Below are positions 34,870 to 42,541 of a stretch of 64,000 nucleotides of DNA, one piece after another. The stretch's first letter is position 1. Every line of letters starts with the position of its first letter. The position numbers and the translations under genes were made by a program. Origin of the DNA: JAXLVB01 sp046329195 (GTDB lineage Bacteria > Bacteroidota > Bacteroidia > Cytophagales > Spirosomataceae); NCBI GenBank assembly GCA_046329195.1, contig JAXLVB010000002.1, forward strand, positions 558,001 through 622,000, read 5' to 3'. The notes under the pieces were generated by a model. The model searched no databases. It saw only the letters and a list, made by a program, of their open reading frames with translations, and had not been told where the DNA came from.

Positions 34870-36066
34870 TTAGTTTTTAGCTTGTTGATAGGGGACATAT
34901 CCTTGCCATTTCCAAGGAATGCAGGTTGGGCCTAGTACTGTCTCGATGATTTCTTGAAAAATAGATTCTCCATTCTCACTATTCACTAATAAGATGATAG
35001 CGGTTCCTTTGTCCAAAAAGTTGATATTGTAGTTTCGCCAAGCCCCGCCGTTGCCTTCCTTGAAAAATGCCTTGCCCTCCACAGGACAATCCAAAAGCCC
35101 CCAACCAAGCCCATACGACAAATGGATGCCATCGTTTTGGGTGGTAGTCTCCAATGTAATCGGTGGGAATTGCGTTACCGAATGGATGCTAATCTGGGGC
35201 GAAAGCATTTCACGGTAGCCCTGAGACGATAGCCCCTTCTTTTGGAGGAGGTATTCAATAAACTTAGCATAATCGGCAATAGTGGTCACTACCGAGCCCC
35301 CCGCCACGGCTTCGGAGCGCTTACGTTTCTTATCAATTTGGCCATTACTCAAATGACCTACGGCTACGTTGTCATCCCCAAATGATTCATGCCAAACATA
35401 CCCCGTACGGGCCATGCCAATGGGCTTAAAAATCTTTTCAATGGCCAACTCATCAATGGTTTTGTGCGTGATTTCTTCGACGACCAGTTGCAAAAGCTTA
35501 AATCCTTCACCCGAATACGCATAGCGAGAGCCAGGGGTAAAGTAGATTTTCATAACGCCAAGTGTGTCCTCCTCCGAAGTGATGGGGTTAAACCAGCGTA
35601 CGTTAGGTAGTCCTGTTGTGTGGCTCAGACACATACGAGCCGTGATGAGTTTCCAGCGTTCATCTTCGTGGAGGTCTGCAAAATATGGATAAGCTGCAAT
35701 GGGTTTGCTTAGGTACTGATACAGTGGCTTGTCTAAGGTTAAGAGCTTGTCTTGCACCAATTGCATGCAGAGATAGCCAAAAATAGCCTTGCTTAACGAC
35801 GCTCCATACATGATAGAAGCCGCATCGAGTAGCTGTTGATTAGGTTTGTTCCGAAAACCATACGATTTCAGAAAAACCGTTTTCTTGTTATTGATTACCG
35901 CTAAACCCAAGCCTTGAATCGTAGCTGCTTCCATGAGCCTTTGTACCAGTTGGTCCACCTGCTGTGTCGAAACCTTACGGCCATCGAGCCTCGTAATGGA
36001 TTGTGCCTGAACCATCAGGAAGTTCAGAGATAAGAAAAGAACAAGGACGGTTTTGGGTGGGGTCAT
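34870..36066 (-). CDS. exported serine hydrolase (class C beta-lactamase fold)
   Basis: 398 residues from the ATG at 36066, which begins a clean signal peptide (MTPPKTVLVLFLSLNFLMVQAQS). A longer frame exists but starts with non-signal sequence. Nucleophile motif S90-L-S-K93 (YGASLSKAIFG), the Tyr motif YAYSGEGF, and a C-terminal EGNGGAWRNYNINFL in place of KTG. Family members are esterases, peptidases or penicillin-binding-protein-like. It is first gene of a pair with the downstream iminopeptidase-like gene. Confidence 0.83.
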   Translation of the reverse strand: MTPPKTVLVLFLSLNFLMVQAQSITRLDGRKVSTQQVDQLVQRLMEAATIQGLGLAVINNKKTVFLKSYGFRNKPNQQLLDAASIMYGASLSKAIFGYLCMQLVQDKLLTLDKPLYQYLSKPIAAYPYFADLHEDERWKLITARMCLSHTTGLPNVRWFNPITSEEDTLGVMKIYFTPGSRYAYSGEGFKLLQLVVEEITHKTIDELAIEKIFKPIGMARTGYVWHESFGDDNVAVGHLSNGQIDKKRKRSEAVAGGSVVTTIADYAKFIEYLLQKKGLSSQGYREMLSPQISIHSVTQFPPITLETTTQNDGIHLSYGLGWGLLDCPVEGKAFFKEGNGGAWRNYNINFLDKGTAIILLVNSENGESIFQEIIETVLGPTCIPWKWQGYVPYQQAKN

Positions 36067-36210
36067 GGCAACTATAGGGCGATAATAGGAGTTAGAAGTA
36101 GAGGAAGAGAGCCATTGCTCTACAATAACGCAGAGTACTATCTTTTCAATATAGCACAAAGCAATATCATGGCGTAAAACAGCACGCTAGATGAATGATA
36201 ATAGCCCCGT

Positions 36211-36239
36211 AACCCTACCATCAAGGAGGTGGTTGGGTT
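36211..36239. terminator. hairpin downstream of the small membrane gene
   Basis: AACCCTACCA and TGGTTGGGTT pair over 10 bp with one mismatch and a 9-nt loop. There is no clear T-run, so terminator function is tentative. Confidence 0.35.
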
Positions 36240-36263
36240 GCTGCTTAGTGGAGTGGTAGGCTG

Positions 36264-36500
36264 TTATTGCTGAGCTCGTTTCCTGTAATCTTTAATGAGA
36301 AAGTAAACGGCAATAACAAAGACAATCAGATATACGATGTCAAAATAGGGGTCCGCCAATTGGAACGTTGTAAAGTCAAGATGCTTAAAAAGCGTCCAGC
36401 CGAGGATGACTGCTATAAATGACCAGAAGGGATTAATGCGTTTGATGAAATCCATGATAGATAGGGTTATGAGAAAGACAAAGATAACGCCGACAAGCAT
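36264..36500 (-). CDS. small hypothetical membrane protein
   Basis: 78 residues from the ATG at 36500. Three hydrophobic stretches are seen: MLVGVIFVFLITLSIMDF, FWSFIAVILGWTLF and IVYLIVFVIAVYFLI, followed by a basic end (KDYRKRAQQ). This topology puts the C terminus in the cytosol by the positive-inside rule. No family is recognised. It lies 39 bp downstream of the alpha/beta hydrolase start side, same strand direction, but the hydrolase gene ends upstream at 36540, so co-transcription is possible. Confidence 0.55.
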   Translation of the reverse strand: MLVGVIFVFLITLSIMDFIKRINPFWSFIAVILGWTLFKHLDFTTFQLADPYFDIVYLIVFVIAVYFLIKDYRKRAQQ

Positions 36501-36539
36501 TCCCGTCAATACAACATGCCTTTAACTAATATCCAATAA

Positions 36540-37463
36540 CTACTTAAGGGGGGGTAATTCCTTTTTGAGTAGTTTAAAGAACTCTGAGGGCTTTTCAACC
36601 CACGGAAAATGGCCGCTTCGTTCAATGAAATAGAGTTTGGAATCCTGTAACCGTACATTCAGGACTTCTTGCTTTCCATCCGTCAAAAAATCTTGCCTGC
36701 CTTGGATAATGCGTATGGGCGTCTTTAGTGTGTACGCCTGCTTCGAGATGTCCCATTTCCAAAAGTTTGGGTGCTCAAAGTAGGCAGTAAAGAAGGCGTT
36801 ATTGAAGTAGCTGGCTTTCTCGGCAGACGGAACGGAGTTAAGGAAAGGTTCAATCTTCTTTTTGTCAAAAAAATAGGACTTCAGTATGATTCGTTCGATG
36901 TTGAATTCTTTTTCAATAGGGTTTAGCGAACTATCCGACTCTATCGTGCCGAGTTGAGTCATGTCTTCGGGCGTGAGTCTTACCATAGCATTATCGTTGG
37001 CATATCGCTGAAACTGATTGTTGGTGCCAATGCTTGAGATAAGAATCACTTGATGAACCCGAGTCGGGTTTTTAATGGTATAGTATAGTGCAAAGTGTGT
37101 TCCGTAACTATGCCCAATGATATCCCAGCGTTGAATAGCCAGTTTTTTTCTGACTAATTCGATGTCATCCACAACTTTTTCGGGGCTAACCCATGAGGTG
37201 TCGGCGGGGCGGTATTGGGAGTGGCCAGTTCCTTCGTAGTCAATGAGTATGCATTGGTACCCAGCTAAAGAGTCGGCAATGCTTCGCATGTAATAGCTCG
37301 AAAAGCCCGGGCCACCTTGCAATAAAACAACGGGCTTTCCGGTGCCTTTTGTGTAGAAATGCAAGTAGCCGCCCTTTGGTAGTTGGATAGAATCTGGCCG
37401 ATACTGCGAGCGTGCTTGTGAAAAAACGAATAAACAAAAAAGAGATAATAGTAATCTGGTCAT
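36540..37463 (-). CDS. exported alpha/beta hydrolase (proline-iminopeptidase-like)
   Basis: 307 residues from the ATG at 37463, with signal peptide MTRLLLSLFCLFVFSQARSQ. Motifs: LLQGGPGFSSYY (oxyanion region), CILIDYEGTGHSQYRP, nucleophile elbow GHSYGTHFALYY, and a C-terminal RSGHFPWVEKPSEF with the catalytic His. It is distinct from the iminopeptidase-like gene at 33.8 kb. The substrate is unknown; peptides or esters are likely. Confidence 0.82.
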   Translation of the reverse strand: MTRLLLSLFCLFVFSQARSQYRPDSIQLPKGGYLHFYTKGTGKPVVLLQGGPGFSSYYMRSIADSLAGYQCILIDYEGTGHSQYRPADTSWVSPEKVVDDIELVRKKLAIQRWDIIGHSYGTHFALYYTIKNPTRVHQVILISSIGTNNQFQRYANDNAMVRLTPEDMTQLGTIESDSSLNPIEKEFNIERIILKSYFFDKKKIEPFLNSVPSAEKASYFNNAFFTAYFEHPNFWKWDISKQAYTLKTPIRIIQGRQDFLTDGKQEVLNVRLQDSKLYFIERSGHFPWVEKPSEFFKLLKKELPPLK

Positions 37464-37553
37464 GTTCAAAAGTTACGGATGGTTTTGGTTGGAAACAACC
37501 GAATCGAGAGATAATAAATACCTTACCGCAGCAACTCGCTGATTTTGTTTTCA

Positions 37554-37594
37554 TCTGCGAAAATTGGCGTTTTTCAATCTGCGACCTTCTGCGA
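37554..37594. repeat. TCTGCGA triple motif
   Basis: TCTGCGA occurs at 37554, 37578 and 37588 in the gap between two genes. Short interspersed strings of this kind are common in Bacteroidota intergenic DNA. No function can be read. Confidence 0.35.
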
Positions 37595-37681
37595 GTAAAA
37601 ATTAAATTTAGTTAGTTTACAGTGTAAAATATTGTCCAAGTTTAACTTGTTTCAAGACATTTTAGGCACACGCCATCGAAA

Positions 37682-38626
37682 TCATTTCCCAAATTCAGTC
37701 GGATTCATGGAAGTATTGGCTCTGTAAAACTGCATGATGGATTGTAAAAAGGCTTTTGCAAAAGTGATTCTATTGGCCTGGCTATCCCTCACACCTGTAT
37801 AATTGGATTCTATTTGCCAACCAAAAACTTTTGGGTATGTACAATACCGTGCTGTATTATAGCCACCATTAAAATAATCATCAGTGGCCAAGGGGGCCAC
37901 ATCCTGCTGAGAAGGAACAGAGGGGAACATCCGGTTTGCCATAAGTGTACCAAATGCCGTTGGCCCCGTAAGCAACTGGTTAATGGATAAAGCAGTGTTT
38001 TGCTGCAATAATTGATAAACCGAAGAAGAAGCAGCAACAACAGAAGTCGTGTTTCTTAACTCATTGCCAGTCAGCAAGTAACCTAACTCAAGCCGTTGTT
38101 TGGTGTGCCCATGCCCATGTAGGTCAATAAACAAAGCCCCTGGGTATTTGGTGGTTATTTTTATGATGAACGTATCAATGCTTGCGTGATAATTGTTCCA
38201 GATGCTGGTCAAAGCACTATTGCTACAGGTTGCCTCGGCCAATTCCCGATTTTGGTCAATCTTTGTTCTTTTGAGATAACAGATCACCAAGTAAGGCTGA
38301 ACGCCATAATCAGCTTTGCAAAGGCTGTCAATCGTAGTGGCCAGTTCAATGGTGGCGGCATCAGTAGCGGTGGTTATTCCGGCGCATGTTCTTTCGGGGA
38401 GAGTAGTAGGATTAGCAGTGCCGCCATGAGGCACGCTGATAATCAAGGGCATATTGCCGTATTGAACTTCCGTGTAGGGGTCTAACTTTTTCTTGGTAAC
38501 GATAGCTTTTGCAGGAACAGGTACCGTACCCTGGTCAGCGTTGCCTTTTTTACAACTGCTGAGGAGTGTACATATCACTACCGCTACAAGGAGGGAGCTG
38601 AAGCGTTTGCTTAAAACGATAAGCAT
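37682..38626 (-). CDS. N-formylglutamate-amidohydrolase-like lipoprotein
   Basis: 314 residues. A lipoprotein signal with lipobox LLSSC at about residue 24 is followed by a Lys-rich spacer. The FGase-type domain begins PLIISVPHGGTANPTTLPERTC, continues with KRTKIDQNRELAEAT and GALFIDLHGHGH, with His residues expected to bind Zn as in zinc amidohydrolases of this clan, and ends with IESNYTGVRD. The cytosolic family enzyme deformylates N-formylglutamate in histidine degradation; a lipidated exported form more likely acts on peptides or cell-wall material. It is the gene on the far side of the cassette-like region. Confidence 0.75.
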   Translation of the reverse strand: MLIVLSKRFSSLLVAVVICTLLSSCKKGNADQGTVPVPAKAIVTKKKLDPYTEVQYGNMPLIISVPHGGTANPTTLPERTCAGITTATDAATIELATTIDSLCKADYGVQPYLVICYLKRTKIDQNRELAEATCSNSALTSIWNNYHASIDTFIIKITTKYPGALFIDLHGHGHTKQRLELGYLLTGNELRNTTSVVAASSSVYQLLQQNTALSINQLLTGPTAFGTLMANRMFPSVPSQQDVAPLATDDYFNGGYNTARYCTYPKVFGWQIESNYTGVRDSQANRITFAKAFLQSIMQFYRANTSMNPTEFGK

Positions 38627-38784
38627 ACATGCAGTTTTAGATGTTTAGTAAACCAGCGCTGCCTAAACCATAACAAGATAGTAAAGTTTTTGTAATAAAT
38701 TTTTTCATCAAAGGTCAAATGCAATGGGTAATAGATGTTACTTCTCGAAGCATTAAATGAGGGGGATATGAAAAAAAAATTGCT

Positions 38785-38985
38785 GCTAACGTTCAGGGCT
38801 TGGCGATGTGGCGGTATTTAAAAATCGTCAGCCCGTAACCGCTGCTGAATAAAGTTACAAAAGATGATGATAAGAACTACAGTTCGGCGTTATTCGTCGG
38901 CTGGAACTGAAGCCGAATAGCAAACTGAAAGTTGAGAATATATTCGTCGCCCCGCCATATTGCCAAACCGCCTGTTGTAGGCATG
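38785..38985. repeat. attC-like long palindrome, element A
   Basis: The left arm GCTAACGTTCAGGGCTTGG...TGTGGCGG (38785-38814) pairs with the right arm CCGCCATATTGCCAAACCGC...GTTGTAGGC (38952-38982); TTGGCGATGTGGCGG versus TTGGCAATATGGCGG matches 13 of 15. The interior contains further small hairpins (AGTTCGGC/GCCGAA near 38880-38927). The element shares arm and interior motifs with element B. Its right end GTTGTAGGCATG (38974-38985) is inverted at 39503-39515, bracketing the lipoprotein gene. Confidence 0.7.
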
Positions 38986-39013
38986 TGCTTCTTGTCGAGA
39001 TGCAATTACTTTT

Positions 39014-39445
39014 TTAATTACTCTTGTTAAATACATTATCGCAGCCGTCTTTGTAACTGTCGTTAAATAAAACTTGGTTTTCACTGAGCAAAATGCGTCC
39101 ATACAAAAATTCACTCGGCGAAGACATATCAAGTCCCCATGAGTTGCCGTCCACCTGAATTAACTTCCATGTTCCTTGTGTCAGAGTATTGGAGCTTTCG
39201 TTTACCGAAAAAGTATGGTCATTTTTAAATGTCACTTTTATATTTCTGTCTGCTGATTTAGTCTTTCCTGTCCAAAAGCAAGATTGTTTAGCCCATGTCC
39301 ATGAACCCACAAGTTTACTTGATATAGCGGTGGTGTCAAGATTTTGCGATTTGTTGCATTGCCAAAATGAATTGATGTCCAGGTTTTCTTTTTTGCAGGA
39401 TATCAATCCCGCAAGGATTGTCAAACATAAAAGAGTAAGTCGCAT
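39014..39445 (-). CDS. small lipoprotein in a cassette-like unit
   Basis: 143 residues from the ATG at 39445 (MRLTLLCLTILAGLISC, lipobox LISC). The mature part is polar with lipocalin-like strands: LVGSWTWAKQSCFWTGKTKSADRNIKVTFKNDHTFSV, TQGTWKLIQVDGNSWGLDM, and FLYGRILLSENQVLFNDSY. The start LVGSW.. and TW.L repeats resemble lipocalin-like domain (DUF) lipoproteins. It is the only gene inside the unit bounded by GTTGTAGGCATG (38974) and CATTGCCTACAAC (39515), with only 28 bp and 57 bp of flanking DNA. No own promoter is obvious. Confidence 0.65.
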   Translation of the reverse strand: MRLTLLCLTILAGLISCKKENLDINSFWQCNKSQNLDTTAISSKLVGSWTWAKQSCFWTGKTKSADRNIKVTFKNDHTFSVNESSNTLTQGTWKLIQVDGNSWGLDMSSPSEFLYGRILLSENQVLFNDSYKDGCDNVFNKSN

Positions 39446-39502
39446 TGTTAGAAGTTTAGTTTGTTGACAACTGAAATTGTTAGAGTGTTGCATCGGCGAT
39501 CG

Positions 39503-39708
39503 CATTGCCTACAACGAACAGGGCTTGTGGCAGGTGGGGAATTTGAAAACCAAAAGCCCGAACGTTAGCCGATATAAATTACTGATGTTCAGTTATTTAC
39601 AAATATTCAAAAGGTTTCCGTCAGCCGAAACAAAAGTACAAAAGAATTACTAATGTTCAATTACTTACGTCAGCCCCACTTGCCACAAACCCATGTTGTG
39701 TGCAGCCG
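39503..39708. repeat. attC-like long palindrome, element B
   Basis: GGGCTTGTGGCAGGTGGGG (39521-39539) is inverted at 39674-39692 with 2 mismatches in 19, and the pairing extends outward to CTACAAC (39509-39515) and GTTGTGT (39695-39701). A nested shorter palindrome (ACAACGAACAGGGCTT ... AAAGCCCGAACGTTAGCC) spans 39512-39570. Two 20-bp direct repeats of ACTGATGTTCAGTTATTTAC type lie inside at 39581 and 39649. It joins the lipoprotein unit to the hydrolase unit. Confidence 0.72.
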
Positions 39709-39725
39709 ATTTTGTCCGTCAGTTT

Positions 39726-40730
39726 TCATTCTATGTGTTTTTTTGTTTCTTCTACAATAAGCGATGTTACTTTGTCTCTATCTTTTTCATTAAAAGGTCC
39801 TGGTATGGTATGTAACATTCCTTTTACTTCTAAATACTTGGTCGGCACTTTTGCCCTTTTTAACTTTTCAGCATACGCAAGTCCTTGGTCTTTGAGAACG
39901 TCAAATTGGCAAGTAATTACAAAGGCTGGCGGAAGCCCCGATAAATTAGCATATAAAGGAAATGCTTTTGCATTGTTACGGTCTTCTAATTTAGGAAGAT
40001 AAGAATCAAGGGTAAATTGTGTCCCGCCATGGTCATATACTTTGTTTAGTTTCTTATATGATTCATATTTGAAAGGTAAATCTACGGCAGGGCAATCTAA
40101 TACTTGAAATTTAATGTTAGTAAGACCTTCATCTCTTGCTCTTTGTGCAACAGTTGCTGTTAATGTTGCACCTGCACTCTCACCAATCAACATTATTTTA
40201 TCGGGATTTCCTCCAAAACTAAGCCCATTATCGATGACCCATTTGAAAGTTTTATAACAATCATCATTTGGAATTGGGTAAGGGTTCTCTGGGGCAACTC
40301 TGTAATCAACTCCAACGACTATTTTATTTAAAGCAATAGCGTACTTTCTTGCCCTTGCTTCTGATATTGTAGTCCAAGGAAATACAAAACCGCCACCATG
40401 ATAATAAACTACGATGGGTGAATTGGTGGGAACATCTTTGGGTTTGAAAATATAGATTTGTAAACTATCAGATGTGATTTTCAATGAATCAATTGTGGCA
40501 ATTTCGGGGTAAGGAATGTTAGAGAATACCTGTCGTCTTTGTTCAAGATTCATTTTTTTTAATGCTCCAATATCTCCCTGTCCACTGCTTAATTTAGCAA
40601 AAAGGGCTTGTCCCCAATCTAATCGCCCTTCTGCGGTAAAAGTTAAACTGTAAACATAACCCGCAAAGCCTAAAATTAGAATTAACAAAAATACAGTAAT
40701 ATATTTTAAAATTCTTTTGAGTATTTTCAT
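39726..40730 (-). CDS. membrane-anchored HSL-type alpha/beta hydrolase in a cassette-like unit
   Basis: 334 residues. An N-terminal membrane segment (YITVFLLILILGFAGYVYSL) is followed by a hormone-sensitive-lipase-type esterase domain: YYHGGGFVFPWT (oxyanion HGGG), VDYRVAPENPYP, nucleophile elbow GESAGATLTATV, and a late GMLHTIPG with the catalytic His. The codon use is visibly more AT-rich than neighbouring genes. The gene is bracketed by the inverted pair GTTGTGTGCAGCCG (39695-39708) and CGGTTGCACACAAC (40787-40800), so it forms a single-gene unit, probably acquired by transfer. Confidence 0.82.
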   Translation of the reverse strand: MKILKRILKYITVFLLILILGFAGYVYSLTFTAEGRLDWGQALFAKLSSGQGDIGALKKMNLEQRRQVFSNIPYPEIATIDSLKITSDSLQIYIFKPKDVPTNSPIVVYYHGGGFVFPWTTISEARARKYAIALNKIVVGVDYRVAPENPYPIPNDDCYKTFKWVIDNGLSFGGNPDKIMLIGESAGATLTATVAQRARDEGLTNIKFQVLDCPAVDLPFKYESYKKLNKVYDHGGTQFTLDSYLPKLEDRNNAKAFPLYANLSGLPPAFVITCQFDVLKDQGLAYAEKLKRAKVPTKYLEVKGMLHTIPGPFNEKDRDKVTSLIVEETKKHIE

Positions 40731-40786
40731 CTGTCAGAGTAATTAAAATGTCTTGTTCGACCTTACATTTGAGTTGTCTCTTATTT

Positions 40787-40936
40787 CGGTTGCACACAAC
40801 TCGTAAATATACGAAAGTTTTGTCGTACTTTTCGTATTGTTTTAGCTTTTATCAAGATTGCGTTGTACTTTACAGGTAGTACTACACAAATTGTATTTGA
40901 TTTTTACCAAGATTACGTTGTACTTTAGGTGTCGTA
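40787..40936. repeat. attI-like spacer with direct repeats next to the recombinase
   Basis: The boundary CGGTTGCACACAAC (40787-40800) is followed by TGTCGTAC at 40821, a repeat ATCAAGATTGCGTTGTACTT (from 40851) and a second ACCAAGATTACGTTGTACTT (from 40906), 55 bp apart, ending in GTAGTAC and GTCGTAC. Together with GTCGTAC at 40822 these could be recombinase-binding direct repeats, as in integron attI sites. A hairpin TACGAAA/TTTCGTA lies at 40810-40837. The gap between hydrolase and recombinase holds no gene. Confidence 0.5.
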
Positions 40937-41018
40937 CCGCACGGGCGAACCCGTTTTTGTATTGTTGAGTGTCCGTAAGACAGAAACAAACATAAAAAAT
41001 GTTTTTCAAAAAGCCAAA

Positions 41019-42122
41019 TCACTCCTCATTTTTTAAATTCAAGGCATCAAATGGGCTCTTGATGTTTTCGAGCGTGCGTCTGCTTACGTGAGTATAGCGC
41101 AGCGTAGTTTTGAGATCATTATGACCCAGTAGCTCTTGTATCAACGTAATGTCCGTGCCAGCTTCATGGAGGTGAGTAGCATAGCTGTGGCGCAAGCTAT
41201 GAAAGGTTACGTCTTGCCTAATCTTAGCGGCTTCTTTGGCACGGTGAAAAACCTTCTGTAAGCTCCTTGTGCTGTATGGTTCACCCTCGTACTGCCCTTC
41301 AAAAAGCCAAAAGGTAGGCTTGTAGGCCAGGTAATATTTCCGTAAAAGTTCCAAAATTCCCTGCGAAAGCGCTACGATACGGTCTTTCTTGCCTTTTGCT
41401 CCTTTGATGTTAATCACCATTCGCTCCGAATGAATGTCTTTTATCCTAAGATTGACCACTTCGCTTACTCGAAGTCCCGCCGAATAAGCCAAGTAAATCA
41501 TGGTTTTATGTTTCAGGTTTTCGAGTTGGGTGAACAATTTTTCTACTTGACTAATAGCAAGCACATTTGGTAAGATAACTTTTTTCTTTGGGCGAGGTAT
41601 CTCAAAGAAGAATTTTTCACGTTTTAACACCTGTTCAAAATAGAACTTAACGGCGTTGATACGGCTGTGGAGGGTGTTTTCGGAGAGGTTGAGGGTATTG
41701 GTGCAATATAAAAAATAGTCACGAAGCCGCTCAGTAGTTAGTTCTGCTACAGGCTTGTCTTTCAAAATGTATAGTAATTGTGCAAACTCGTTTCGATACG
41801 TAGTGATTGTATTGGCACTATATGCTTTAAGTTGGAGCGTTTCAATCAACTGCAACATCGCAGGTCTATTCACTTCATGAACCTGCAGCAATACTTCTTT
41901 GCCTACTGGATTAGTTTTGAGACCAAACCGCTCACGGTACATGGGCGTGTCGAGCACATACCAAGCCTTTTTGGAATGACTCCACCGCACCCCTGTGAGC
42001 TTACGCACAAGCTTTTGGTGCTCAGATTGGTAAGGAAACCGAATCAAAATGACGGGTTTATGGTCGTGTTCGGTCAACTCAAACTTCCATTCACTGGGCA
42101 ACTGCGTGTTAGTCTGCATCAT
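41019..42122 (-). CDS. Xer/IntI-like tyrosine recombinase
   Basis: 367 residues (ATG at 42122 or 42119; a TTG lies farther upstream). Residues 12-70 form an extra N-terminal beta-rich part (TGVRWSHSKKAWYVLDTPMYRERFG). The SAM-like core-binding domain is about 85-175 and the catalytic domain about 188-350 with R218, K243, H308, R311, H334 and nucleophile Y343. The end YTHVSRRTLENIKSPFDAL resembles the IntI/Xer tail (SPLD). The IntI-specific insertion between patches II and III is missing. The gene start overlaps the ssb stop by about 11-14 bp, and its 3' side faces the cassette-like units. Confidence 0.85.
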   Translation of the reverse strand: MMQTNTQLPSEWKFELTEHDHKPVILIRFPYQSEHQKLVRKLTGVRWSHSKKAWYVLDTPMYRERFGLKTNPVGKEVLLQVHEVNRPAMLQLIETLQLKAYSANTITTYRNEFAQLLYILKDKPVAELTTERLRDYFLYCTNTLNLSENTLHSRINAVKFYFEQVLKREKFFFEIPRPKKKVILPNVLAISQVEKLFTQLENLKHKTMIYLAYSAGLRVSEVVNLRIKDIHSERMVINIKGAKGKKDRIVALSQGILELLRKYYLAYKPTFWLFEGQYEGEPYSTRSLQKVFHRAKEAAKIRQDVTFHSLRHSYATHLHEAGTDITLIQELLGHNDLKTTLRYTHVSRRTLENIKSPFDALNLKNEE

Positions 42123-42459
42123 GGCCGTGGGGTTTGTCAAGCATGAGTATCTGTTCGGCTATGACTTCGGTTACATACCGTCTATCACCTTCTTTGGTGT
42201 CATAGCTTCGGGTTTTGAGCTTACCTTCTACATAGACTAAGCTTCCTTTGCGTAAGTATCGGTCGGCCAGATCTGCCAATCCACGCCACAGTACGATGCT
42301 GTGCCAGTCGGTACTGGACTGCTGCTGCCCGTTAGCGTCTTTATAGGTTTCCGTGGTAGCCAACGAAAACTTGGCCACTTTGATGTTGCCTTCAAGGGTT
42401 TGAATGGCTGGGTCATTTCCCAAATTCCCAATCAATGTTACTTTGTTGAGTCCTCTCAT
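42109..42459 (-). CDS. ssb: single-stranded DNA-binding protein (short form)
   Basis: 116 residues: an OB-fold starting MRGLNKVTLIGNLGNDPAIQTLEG, VAKFSLATTETY, DWHSIVLWRGLADLADRYLRKGSLVYVEGKLKTRSY and YVTEVIAEQILML. The C terminus is HGHDAD, without the acidic DDDIPF tip that recruits partner proteins in housekeeping SSBs, and the usual flexible linker is missing. The gene overlaps the recombinase gene by about 14 bp and so is co-transcribed with it. It may be a specialised or secondary SSB, or the Bacteroidota short type. Confidence 0.88.
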   Translation of the reverse strand: MRGLNKVTLIGNLGNDPAIQTLEGNIKVAKFSLATTETYKDANGQQQSSTDWHSIVLWRGLADLADRYLRKGSLVYVEGKLKTRSYDTKEGDRRYVTEVIAEQILMLDKPHGHDAD

Positions 42460-42541
42460 TGTATATGCGTAAGCCTCGGTTCAGCCATCTAATTACCAGT
42501 ACACGAGTAACTATTACCCAATAACCAGTCCACCTCCCAAA

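Noticed and set aside
37480..37500. GGTTGGAAACAACC hairpin before a hydrolase
   Set aside because: Only 5 bp of stem; too small to call a regulatory element.
38890..39132. 80-codon minus-strand frame
   Set aside because: It overlaps the lipoprotein gene and element A in another frame and has no protein-like pattern.
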